DNA from: Gemmatimonadota bacterium | GTDB taxonomy: Bacteria > Gemmatimonadota > Gemmatimonadetes > Longimicrobiales > Longimicrobiaceae | DNA length: 8,780 nucleotides | Assembly: GCA_019240375.1 (NCBI GenBank) | Contig: JAFAYN010000390.1 | Coordinates: 1-8,780, forward strand | Direction of reading: 5' to 3' | Part shown: piece after piece, positions 1 through 7,191 of the stretch | Layout: each line of letters begins with the position of its first letter | How positions within the stretch are numbered: position 1 is the stretch's first letter | The notes under the pieces: generated by a model | What the model saw: the letters and a program-made list of their open reading frames with translations, nothing else | What the model was told of the DNA's origin: nothing | Database searches by the model: none | Program-made: the position numbers and the translations under genes

Positions 1-429
1 CGCCGGCTCCTCCCCATCGACAAGACGGGGGAGTTGATCGAGGCGGCGCCTGGGTTCCAGCTGGTGATCTCCTACAACCCGGGGTACCAGCACGCGCTCA
101 AGGACCTGAAGCCGAGCACCCGGCAGCGCTTCGTGGCGCTGGAGTTCGACTTCCCCCCCGCCGAGCGCGAGGCCGAGATCGTCGCGCACGAGGGGGGCGT
201 GGACCGCGCCACGGCGGCGGCGCTGGTGCGGCTGGCGGGGCGCGTCCGCAACCTGCGCGACCAGGGGCTGGCGGAGGCGCCCAGCACGCGGCTCCTGGTG
301 TCCACCGCCCGCCTGATCGCGGGGGGGATCTCCGCCCCCGAGGCGTGCCGGGTGGGGCTGGTGGGGCCGCTGACCGACGATCCCGACCTGCTGGCGGCGA
401 TCTCGGACCTGATCGCGGCGACGCTGTAG
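1..429 (+). CDS. norQ: NorQ/CbbQ-type MoxR AAA+ ATPase, C-terminal part (5' end outside window)
   Basis: The reading frame is open from the first base, so only the last 142 residues are present and the Walker A and B motifs lie upstream. Visible AAA+ parts are the segment KTGELIEAAPGFQLVISYNP with the sensor-1 asparagine (about residue 26 of the fragment), and KPSTRQRF (37-44) with the likely arginine finger. After that comes the small CbbQ_C-type domain with the sensor-2-like motif APSTRLL. In known systems this ATPase works with a VWA partner (NorD or CbbO) as a cytoplasmic chaperone-type machine that activates nitric oxide reductase or Rubisco. The partner follows 3 bases downstream on the same strand, which supports an operon. 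NorQ is preferred over CbbQ because the partner looks more like NorD, but the target enzyme is not visible, so the symbol is a family-level guess. Family assignment is firm. Confidence 0.88.
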   Translation, partial: RRLLPIDKTGELIEAAPGFQLVISYNPGYQHALKDLKPSTRQRFVALEFDFPPAEREAEIVAHEGGVDRATAAALVRLAGRVRNLRDQGLAEAPSTRLLVSTARLIAGGISAPEACRVGLVGPLTDDPDLLAAISDLIAATL

Positions 430-432
430 CGG

Positions 433-2394
433 ATGGCGGACGGACTTCTCGCCCGGGTGGCCGGCGCGCTGCGGGGGCGCGCCGCCCCGCCGCCCCCGAC
501 GGTGCGGCTCGAGGACGTGCGGCGGCGGCTGGAGCTGCTGCTGGCCGCGGTGTACGGCCGCGGCATCCCCATCGTGACCGCGGAGCCGGAGCCCGCGCCC
601 GGGTGGCTGCGGCGCGCCTTCCGCCCCGTCCCGCCCCACCTCCGCCCGCACGGCGCGGGGGCGGCGAGCGACGCGGAGCGCGTCCACCTTCCCGCGGAGA
701 TGGACGCCGCGGGAGGCGAGGCGGCGGCGCTCGCCCGCTACCGGCTGCTCGCCATCGAGCAGGCGGAGCGCGTCGCGCGGGGGACCGCGGCGCTCGTCCC
801 CGGCGAGCGCGACCGGCTGGAGCGCGACCTGTACCTGCTGGCGGAGAGCGCCGCGGTGGACGGCGCCATCGCCCGGACGGTCCCCGGCGTGCTCCCGACC
901 CTCGCCGCCGAGCGCGCTGCCGCCCTGGCCCGGCGCCCCCCGCCCGACGCGCTGACGCCGGCGGAGCGCGAGGTGGAGGCGCTGGTGCGCCGGCTCCTGG
1001 CGCTCGACCCGGGCGCCCCGCTCCCCGACCTTCCCGCTGATGGCACCCCCGACGACTCCCTGGCCTGGGCGCGCGCGACGGCGGCCCGGCTGCGCGCCTC
1101 GGACGCGCGCTACCGCGGGGTCCCGGCGGTGGACGCCTGGGGGACCGTGCGGGGCGCGGGCGACGACGCGAGCCCGGGGCTGAAGCTCGCCCCGCGCCCT
1201 TCGGACAACCTGCGCCCCGCGGCCCCGAAGGGGGTGAAGAGCTCCGCCGCGCGCACCGCCATGCCCGACGAGGAGGGAGAGCCGCAGCAGGGCGCCCCGC
1301 CGGAACGCGAGGGCGGCTCGGACCAGGCGGTGGCGGAGAGCACAGAGGGGAAGGAGGTCGTGGGCCCCGGCTCCGGCGGGGAGGCCGCGGAGCCTGTCGC
1401 TGCCGCGGAAGTGGCGCGGGCGGAGGCCGACGCGCAGGACGAGGAGATCGTGGACGACGCGCCGGTAGCCGGCACCGCTCCCCCGCCGGACGCGCGAGCG
1501 GGACAGGAGGGGATCGCGTACCCGGAGTGGGACTGGCGAGCGGGCGCATACCGGCGGCCGGGGGCGACCGTGCGCATGGCCGCGCCGGTAGCGGGGGACG
1601 GGAGCTGGTCCGCGGCGGTGCTGGCCGGGCACGCGGCGCTGGTGCGGCGGATGCGCGAGCAGTTCGAGCGGCTGCGGGCGCGGCGCCTCCGCCTCACCCA
1701 GCAGAAGGACGGCGACGAGCTGGACCTGGCCGCCTGCGTGCGGGCGCTGGTGGACCTGCGCACCGGGCACTCGGTGGACGACCGGCTGTACGCCTCCGTC
1801 CGCCCGGCGCGCCGCGAGCTGTCCATCTGCCTGCTGGTGGACATCAGCGGCTCCACCATCGAGCCGGTGAACGGCACCCGCATCATCGACATCGAGAAGA
1901 CCGCCCTCCTCCTGACCAGCGAGGCGCTGGACGCGCTCGGCGACCGGTACGCGGTGCTCACCTTCTCCGGAAAGGGGGCCGACCACGTACGGATGCGGAC
2001 GATCAAGGACTTCGACGAGCGCAACGGCGAGGGGGTGCGGCAGCGGATCGCCGCGCTCCAGCCGGAGGGATACACCCGCATGGGCGCGGCCGTCCGCCAC
2101 GCCGCGGCGCTCCTGGCCCGACAGGGGACGGGGCACCAGCTCCTCCTCATCATCTCCGACGGCAAGCCCAACGACGAGGACGACTACTCCGGCCGCTACG
2201 GGGTGGAGGACTCGCGGCAGGCCATCGCCGAGGCGCGCGCCCAGGGCGTCTATCCATTCTGCCTGACGGTGGACCGCAAGGGATCGTCGTACCTGGCCCG
2301 CATCTTCGGCCGCACCGGGCACGTGATCCTCATCCACCCCGACCAGCTCCCCCTGGCCCTCCTGGGGGTGGTGCGCCAGCTCCTGCGCTCCTGA
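433..2394 (+). CDS. norD: NorD/CbbO-type VWA domain protein
   Basis: A 653-residue protein, close to the usual NorD length. The N-terminal third (about 90-200) has the helical NorD-type region, with motifs such as ARYRLLA and RDLYLLAE. A low-complexity, acidic and Ala/Gly/Glu-rich linker covers about 267-361. Next come the NorD-like motif YPEWDWR (from 363) and a C-terminal von Willebrand factor A domain (about 465-650). The metal-ion adhesion site looks intact: DISGS at 470-474, Thr548 in GYTRMG, and Asp576 in SDGKPND. No signal peptide or membrane segment is seen, so it should be cytoplasmic. Family knowledge: the VWA protein binds the AAA+ partner and docks it to the target enzyme, such as NO reductase. 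The ATG lies 3 bases after the ATPase stop; no clear Shine-Dalgarno is seen, so translational coupling is likely. CbbO is the main alternative. A later start (Met90) would remove conserved sequence and is not favoured. Confidence 0.85.
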   Translation: MADGLLARVAGALRGRAAPPPPTVRLEDVRRRLELLLAAVYGRGIPIVTAEPEPAPGWLRRAFRPVPPHLRPHGAGAASDAERVHLPAEMDAAGGEAAALARYRLLAIEQAERVARGTAALVPGERDRLERDLYLLAESAAVDGAIARTVPGVLPTLAAERAAALARRPPPDALTPAEREVEALVRRLLALDPGAPLPDLPADGTPDDSLAWARATAARLRASDARYRGVPAVDAWGTVRGAGDDASPGLKLAPRPSDNLRPAAPKGVKSSAARTAMPDEEGEPQQGAPPEREGGSDQAVAESTEGKEVVGPGSGGEAAEPVAAAEVARAEADAQDEEIVDDAPVAGTAPPPDARAGQEGIAYPEWDWRAGAYRRPGATVRMAAPVAGDGSWSAAVLAGHAALVRRMREQFERLRARRLRLTQQKDGDELDLAACVRALVDLRTGHSVDDRLYASVRPARRELSICLLVDISGSTIEPVNGTRIIDIEKTALLLTSEALDALGDRYAVLTFSGKGADHVRMRTIKDFDERNGEGVRQRIAALQPEGYTRMGAAVRHAAALLARQGTGHQLLLIISDGKPNDEDDYSGRYGVEDSRQAIAEARAQGVYPFCLTVDRKGSSYLARIFGRTGHVILIHPDQLPLALLGVVRQLLRS

Positions 2395-2403
2395 GGCGCG
2401 GGA

Positions 2404-2429
2404 CGGTATCGGTCGACCGACCGATACCG
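2404..2429 (+). terminator. Perfect 11-bp inverted repeat just after norD; terminator or operator
   Basis: The arms at 2404-2414 (CGGTATCGGTC) and 2419-2429 (GACCGATACCG) are exact reverse complements around the 4-base loop GACC. The hairpin starts 9 bases after the norD stop codon, which suits a terminator or 3' stabilising stem for the norQD transcript. There is no T-run after it, so it is not a classical intrinsic terminator. The inner 12 bases (2409-2420, TCGGTCGACCGA) are also a perfect DNA palindrome, as expected of a dimeric repressor site. An operator for the downstream kinase operon is therefore a real alternative. Confidence 0.42.
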
Positions 2430-2467
2430 GCGGCGGGGGCGGCGGCTAGCTTCCGGTCCGGGTCCGG

Positions 2468-2497
2468 TTGCTCCGCCGTCGCCGCGGGGATTACTTT
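2468..2497 (+). promoter_or_regulatory. Weak candidate promoter for the kinase operon
   Basis: TTGCTC (2468-2473), an 18-base spacer and TACTTT (2492-2497) form a poor sigma-70-like pair. This is the only AT-rich patch between norD and the kinase start at 2555. A 7-bp inverted repeat (2484-2490 GCGGGGA, 2499-2505 TCCCCGC) flanks the putative -10 element. The match to consensus is only partial (4/6 in the -35, 3/6 in the -10), so this is a guess based on position. Confidence 0.22.
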
Positions 2498-2554
2498 GTC
2501 CCCGCTCCACCCGCCTTCCCTCCGTCCGTGCTCCCGATCCAGCTCCTCAGACCC

Positions 2555-4987
2555 ATGCCGCACCCCGACCCGTCCCTGCCAGACGCGCAGCCGGACTACC
2601 GCACCATCTTCGACCTCACGGCCGACGCCATCTGCGTGTACGACCAGGCCACGGGCGAGATCCTGGACACCAACCGCGCCAACTGCGAGCTGCACGGCTA
2701 CACCATCGACGAGATCCGCGAGCGCGGGATCACGGGGATGAGCGCGCCGCGCGAGCCGTACACCGCGGAGCGCGCCGCGGAGTACGTGCGCCGTGCCGCG
2801 GCGGGCGAGCCGCAGCGCTACGAGTGGGCGACGGTGACCCGCTCGGGCGAGGAGATCGTCTGGGACACCCTCCTGATGCCCACCAGCCTGCAGGGCCGCC
2901 CCGTGCTGGTGACGGTGGCGCGCGACATCCGCGCCCTCAAGGCCTCGGAGGCGGCGCTGCGCCGGGCCAACGAGGAGCTGGAGCGGCGCGTGGCCGAGCG
3001 CACCGCCGAGGCCGAGGCCGCCAACGCGGCGCTGCGGGGGAAACTGGCGGAGCTGGAGGGGGCCCGGGAGCAGCTCATCCAGCGCACCCGCGAGCTGGAG
3101 GGGGTGTTCCGAACGCTCCCCGACCTGTACTTCCGCCTGAACGCCGACGGGACCATCCTGGAGCACCGCGGCGGGCGCGAGGCGGGGCTGAGCGACGAGG
3201 CGTACCGCGCCTTCGGGCAGCGGATCCAGGACGCGCTCTTCCCCGCCCTGGACGACTACTTCCGCGAGCGGCACCCGGTCGGCGAGGTGACGTGCATCGA
3301 GGCGGCGCGAGCCACGGCGGAGGGGGAGCGCGACTACGAGGCGAGGCTCCTCCCGCTGGCCGACGGCACCGCCATCGCCATCGTGCGCGACATCACCGCC
3401 CGCAAGCGGGCCGAGCGCGTGCTGCAGGAGCGCGAGGAGCGCTTCCGCGCCCTGATCGAGAACGCGCACGACATCACCTGCATCCTCGACCTGGACGGGG
3501 TGATGACCTACCAGAGCCCGTCGCTCCGCCGCCTGCTGGGGTGGGACCCGGAGGAGGTGATCGGGAAGAGCGCGTGGGAGTTCATCCACCCCGAGGACGT
3601 GGACGCGGTGATCACGGCCATCCGCGAGGTGGTGGAGACCCCCGGGCTGGCGCGGTCGGCGGAGTACCGGTTCCGCCACAGGGACGGGAGCTGGCGCATG
3701 CTGGAGGCGATCGGCCGGACCCTGTCGGTCGATTCGCCGGAGCAGGGCGTGGTCAGCAACGTCCGCGACGTGACCGAGCGGTGGCAGGCGGAGGAGGCGC
3801 TGCAGGCGGCGATCCAGGAGGCCGAGGCGGCGCGGGAAGCGTCCGAGCGGGCCAACCACGAGAAGTCGGAGTTCCTGTCGCGGATGAGCCACGAGCTGCG
3901 CACGCCGATGAACAGCATCCTCGGCTTCGCGCAGATCCTCGCCGAGCTGGAGCTGGCCCCGGAGGACCACCGCGCGGTCAACCACATCCTGTCGGCGGGG
4001 GAGCACCTGCTCAAGCTGATCAACGAGGTGCTGGACATCGCCCGCATCGAGTCGGGGAGGCACCAGCTCTCGCTGGAGCCGGTGCAGGTGGGCGGGGTGG
4101 TGCGCGAGGCGATCGACCTGGTGCGCCCGCTGGCGCAGTCGCGCGGGATCCGCATCGCCGACTCGGTCGGCCCGGCCGGGAAGCGCTACGTCCGCGCCGA
4201 CCGGCAGCGCCTGGCGCAGGTGCTCCTCAACCTCCTGTCCAACGCCATCAAGTACAACCGCCCCGCCGGGAGCGTCCGCATCACCTGCGACGAGGGCGAG
4301 GACGGGCGACTGCGCGTCCTGGTGGCCGACGACGGGACCGGGATCCCCACCGACCGCAGGGAGCAGCTCTTCACCCCCTTCGCGCGGCTGGGCGCCGAGC
4401 AGAGCGCGGTGGAGGGGACGGGGCTGGGGCTCGCCCTTTCGCGCAGGCTGATCGAGGCGATGGGCGGCGAATTGTACCTGGAGCGGAGCGGCGACCAGGG
4501 GAGCGTGTTCTGCGCGGCGCTGGCACCCGCGGAGGACCCGCTGGCGAGCGCGGCGCTCCCCGAGCCCGCCGCCGACCCGGCCCCGGGAGAGGCCGTCCGC
4601 CCCCCGGCCACCCTGCTGTACGTGGAGGACAACCTCGCCAACCTGAGCCTGATCGAGCGCGTGCTCCTGTCGCGCCCCGAGTGGCGGCTCCTCCCCGCCC
4701 TTCAGGGGAAGCTGGGGATCGAGCTGGCGCGCGAGCACGCCCCCGACCTGATCCTCCTTGACCTGCACCTCCCCGACCTGTCCGGCGAGGAGGTGCTGCG
4801 CGAGCTGCGCGCCGACCCCCGCACCGCCGCGATCCCGGTGGTGGTGGTCAGCGCCGACGCCACCGCGAAGACGGTGGAGCGGCTGCGGGCCTCCGGGGCG
4901 GAGGCGTACCTGACCAAGCCGCTCAACGTGAAGCAGTTCGTGGCGACCATCGAAAGCGCCCTGGCCGGACCGGCGGTGCGCCCGTGA
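2555..4987 (+). CDS. Soluble hybrid sensor histidine kinase (PAS-PAS-PAS-HisKA-HATPase-REC)
   Basis: An 810-residue cytoplasmic kinase with no signal peptide or membrane segment. Domains in order: PAS 1 (about 15-130), a coiled coil rich in Glu, Arg and Ala (131-180), a weaker PAS-like domain (181-290), a clear PAS 3 (297-410, with the FIHPEDV motif), a short coil, HisKA (about 437-502), HATPase_c (about 545-660) and a C-terminal receiver (about 687-805). The phosphorylated histidine is His446 in MSHELRTP. ATP-binding boxes are N563 (NLLSNAIKY), DDGTGIP (592-598) and GTGLGL (621-626). The receiver has the acidic pair E691-D692, phospho-acceptor D736 in LLDLHLPD and K788 in LTKP, so it should be active. 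The ATG at 2555 is chosen because PAS 1 begins about 14 residues later; upstream in-frame codons add only Arg/Pro-rich sequence. No good ribosome-binding site is seen. The gene overlaps the next one by 4 bases. The signal sensed cannot be read from the sequence. Confidence 0.9.
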   Translation: MPHPDPSLPDAQPDYRTIFDLTADAICVYDQATGEILDTNRANCELHGYTIDEIRERGITGMSAPREPYTAERAAEYVRRAAAGEPQRYEWATVTRSGEEIVWDTLLMPTSLQGRPVLVTVARDIRALKASEAALRRANEELERRVAERTAEAEAANAALRGKLAELEGAREQLIQRTRELEGVFRTLPDLYFRLNADGTILEHRGGREAGLSDEAYRAFGQRIQDALFPALDDYFRERHPVGEVTCIEAARATAEGERDYEARLLPLADGTAIAIVRDITARKRAERVLQEREERFRALIENAHDITCILDLDGVMTYQSPSLRRLLGWDPEEVIGKSAWEFIHPEDVDAVITAIREVVETPGLARSAEYRFRHRDGSWRMLEAIGRTLSVDSPEQGVVSNVRDVTERWQAEEALQAAIQEAEAAREASERANHEKSEFLSRMSHELRTPMNSILGFAQILAELELAPEDHRAVNHILSAGEHLLKLINEVLDIARIESGRHQLSLEPVQVGGVVREAIDLVRPLAQSRGIRIADSVGPAGKRYVRADRQRLAQVLLNLLSNAIKYNRPAGSVRITCDEGEDGRLRVLVADDGTGIPTDRREQLFTPFARLGAEQSAVEGTGLGLALSRRLIEAMGGELYLERSGDQGSVFCAALAPAEDPLASAALPEPAADPAPGEAVRPPATLLYVEDNLANLSLIERVLLSRPEWRLLPALQGKLGIELAREHAPDLILLDLHLPDLSGEEVLRELRADPRTAAIPVVVVSADATAKTVERLRASGAEAYLTKPLNVKQFVATIESALAGPAVRP

Positions 4988-6513
4988 CCGAGCTGGAGCT
5001 GAGCCGCTGCACCATCCTCCTGGTGGACGACGAGGAGGCAAACCTCGACCTGCTGGAGCGGATCCTGGAGCTGGAGGGCTTCGAGTCGCTGGTCCGCACC
5101 ACCGACGCGCGCCAGGCGGTACCGCTCTTCGAGTCGGCGGCGCCGGAGCTGGTGCTCCTGGACCTGCACATGCCCCACCGCGACGGCTTCGAGGTGCTGG
5201 AGGACCTGGTCGCCCGCATCCCCACCGACGACTTCCTCCCGGTGCTGGTGCTGACCGCCGACGCCACTTTCCGCGCCAAGCAGAGGGCCCTTTCCGGGGG
5301 GGCGCAGGACTTCCTGACCAAGCCCTTCAACAACGCCGAGGTGGCGCTGCGCGTGCGCAACCTCCTCCGCGCGCGGGTGCTGCACCGCGAGCAGCGCCGC
5401 GCCCGCAGGACGGCCGAGCTGCTGGCCGAGGCGAGCCGGCTCCTGCACGCCTCCTTCGACACGGGGACGGCGCTGACCCACCTGGCCCGCCTCCTGGTGC
5501 CCGAGGTGGCCGACCGCTGCGACGTAGAATTGCTGCGAGAGGGGGAGCGCGTCCGGGTGGCGAGCGCGCGGGTCGGCCCAGAGGGGACGGAGGTGCAGCC
5601 GGGAGACGGGCCCCCGGCCCCGGCGGGAGCCCACGTGCTGGAAGTGCCGCTGGCGGCCACCGGCGCCCCCGCGGGGTGGCTGGTGCTGGGGCGGGGGGAG
5701 GGGAGGCGCGACTTCGACGCCGCCGACCGGGCGCTGGGGGCGGAGCTGGGGTGGCGCGCCGCGCTGGCGCTGGAAAACGCGCAGCTCTACCACGCCACCC
5801 GGGCCGCGGTGCACGCGCGCGACCGGGTGCTCGCCATCGTCGCGCACGACCTGCGCAGCCCGCTGACCGCGGTGCGCTACGACACCGAGATGCTGCGCGC
5901 CAGCCCGTCGGCCGCGCTGGGCGAGTACGAGACCCGCGCCCTGGCCCGGCTGCAGAAGGCGGCCGACCGGATGGACGGACTGATCGAGGACCTGCTGGAC
6001 GTGTCGCGGCTGAACCGCGGGGTGCTGGCGCTGGAGCGCGCCGAGACCGACGTGGGAGCGCTGCTGGAAGAGGCGGTCGAGATCCTGGAGCCGCTCGCCA
6101 CCAGCGCAGGGCTCACGCTGGAGGTGCGCGGCGGCGGGCACCCGGTGCTGAGCGTGGACCCCACGCGCCTGGTGCAGGTGGTCTCCAACCTGGTGGGGAA
6201 CGCCGTCAAGTTCGCGTCGGCCACAGTGACGCTGGCCTGGGAGACGGCCGGGGGCGAGCTGCGCGTCGCCGTCTCGGACGACGGCCCGGGGATCCCCCCG
6301 GAGCAGGTGCAGCACATCTTCGGGACCTTCTGGCAGGCGCGGCAGGCGGACCGGCGCGGGCTTGGGCTGGGGCTTTCCATCGCGCAGGGGATCGTGGAGG
6401 CGCACGGCGGCCGGATCTGGGTGGAGAGCGAGGTGGACCGGGGCTCCACCTTCATCGTCGCCCTCCCGCTGGACCCGGCCGTGGAAACCCCGCTCACCCT
6501 GGTGGACCGATGA
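4984..6513 (+). CDS. Sensor histidine kinase with N-terminal receiver and GAF-like domain (REC-GAF-HisKA-HATPase)
   Basis: A 509-residue cytoplasmic kinase. The N-terminal receiver (about 9-125) has an acidic DDEE cluster, phospho-acceptor D60 in LLDLHMP and K113 in LTKPF. A short GAF-like sensor domain follows (about 140-265), opening with a helix of the LLAEASRLLHAS type and closing with AALALENAQLY, a typical GAF-to-kinase junction. HisKA has His288 in AHDLRSPL. The ATPase domain has N406 (NLVGNAVKF), DDGPGIP (432-438) and GLGLGL (459-464). All key catalytic residues are present. The start is GTG at 4984, overlapping the previous stop as GTGA; this matches the receiver boundary and implies translational coupling. 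An N-terminal receiver means its activity may be set by phosphorylation from another kinase, and the upstream hybrid kinase is the obvious candidate (inference). It overlaps the downstream response regulator by ATGA. Confidence 0.9.
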   Translation: MTELELSRCTILLVDDEEANLDLLERILELEGFESLVRTTDARQAVPLFESAAPELVLLDLHMPHRDGFEVLEDLVARIPTDDFLPVLVLTADATFRAKQRALSGGAQDFLTKPFNNAEVALRVRNLLRARVLHREQRRARRTAELLAEASRLLHASFDTGTALTHLARLLVPEVADRCDVELLREGERVRVASARVGPEGTEVQPGDGPPAPAGAHVLEVPLAATGAPAGWLVLGRGEGRRDFDAADRALGAELGWRAALALENAQLYHATRAAVHARDRVLAIVAHDLRSPLTAVRYDTEMLRASPSAALGEYETRALARLQKAADRMDGLIEDLLDVSRLNRGVLALERAETDVGALLEEAVEILEPLATSAGLTLEVRGGGHPVLSVDPTRLVQVVSNLVGNAVKFASATVTLAWETAGGELRVAVSDDGPGIPPEQVQHIFGTFWQARQADRRGLGLGLSIAQGIVEAHGGRIWVESEVDRGSTFIVALPLDPAVETPLTLVDR

Positions 6514-7130
6514 AGCGGATCCTGATCGTCGAGGACACGGTGGAGCTGGCCGAGGCGCTGCGCGACAGCCTGGAGCGCGAGGGGTACGAGGTCGCCCTCG
6601 CCACGCGGGCCGCGCACGCCCTGGCGATGGCCGCCAGCCACCCGCCGGACCTGGTGGTGCTGGACCTGGGTCTCCCCGACCGCGACGGCTACCACGTGCT
6701 GGAGCAGCTCCGCGGGCGCGGGGTGGAGTCGCCGGTGCTGATCCTGTCGGCACGCCGCGAGGAGGCGGACAAGCTGCAGGGGTTCCGCCTGGGCGCCGAC
6801 GACTACGTCACCAAGCCCTTCGGCGCGCTGGAATTGCTGGCCCGCATCGCCGCGCACCTGCGCCGGGCCGACGCCGCCGCGCGCCACGCCGCGGGAGCAC
6901 CCGCCCGCCAGGCCATCGTCCTGGGCGACGACGACCTCCGCGAGCGCTACGGGCTGACCGCGCGCCAGATCGACGTCGCCCGCCTGATCGGCGAGGGGCT
7001 GACCAACACCGAGATCGCCTCGCGCCTGGGGGTCAGCTTCTTCACCGTCCGCGCGCACACCGAGCAGGTGCTGGCCAAGCTGGGGGTGGCGAGCCGGGCC
7101 GCGGTGGGGGCGATGCTCTTCGGCCCCTGA
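6510..7130 (+). CDS. Response regulator, receiver plus LuxR-type HTH
   Basis: A 206-residue DNA-binding response regulator, of normal length for a REC-LuxR protein. The receiver (about 2-120) has the acidic pair ED at 8-9, phospho-acceptor D52 in VLDLGLPD and K102 in YVTKPF. A short Ala/Arg-rich linker leads to a LuxR/GerE helix-turn-helix (about 148-206) with the typical motifs LTARQ, GLTNTEIA and VRAHTEQVLAKL. It starts at ATG 6510, sharing ATGA with the kinase stop; a weak GGTGG lies 4 bases before it. As the last gene of the coupled operon it is the probable output of both kinases. The receiver reads more like an OmpR-type receiver (GADDYVTKPF, LLARI) than the usual NarL-type one. Target genes are not shown by the sequence; autoregulation is possible but unsupported. 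Confidence 0.92.
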   Translation: MKRILIVEDTVELAEALRDSLEREGYEVALATRAAHALAMAASHPPDLVVLDLGLPDRDGYHVLEQLRGRGVESPVLILSARREEADKLQGFRLGADDYVTKPFGALELLARIAAHLRRADAAARHAAGAPARQAIVLGDDDLRERYGLTARQIDVARLIGEGLTNTEIASRLGVSFFTVRAHTEQVLAKLGVASRAAVGAMLFGP

Positions 7131-7191
7131 CCACCCGGCGGGCGCGCTGCTTTCTCGTCGCCATCGCCCGCGTGGCCTGGATCACGGGGAA

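Noticed and set aside
1231..1518. The low-complexity acidic stretch in norD, considered as a frameshifted or foreign insert
   Set aside because: The frame is continuous on both sides, base composition is only slightly lower than around it, and NorD proteins commonly carry a variable linker here.
2468..2554. An extended N-terminus for the hybrid kinase starting at a TTG at 2468
   Set aside because: The added 29 residues are Arg- and Pro-rich and unlike a PAS-kinase N-terminus; they also cover the likely promoter region.
2330..5041. A very long open frame on the minus strand opposite the hybrid kinase (about 900 codons), with similar long frames at 98-1549 and 4702-6753
   Set aside because: High G+C removes stop codons from antisense frames. 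The translations are rich in Arg, Pro, His and Gln without recognisable domains, while the plus strand encodes clear kinase, receiver and VWA motifs.
7138..7171. A 7-bp inverted repeat (GCGGGCG / CGCCCGC, 20-base loop) between the convergent regulator and DUF4157 genes, considered as a bidirectional terminator
   Set aside because: Short arms, a long loop and no T-run; such matches are expected by chance at this G+C content.
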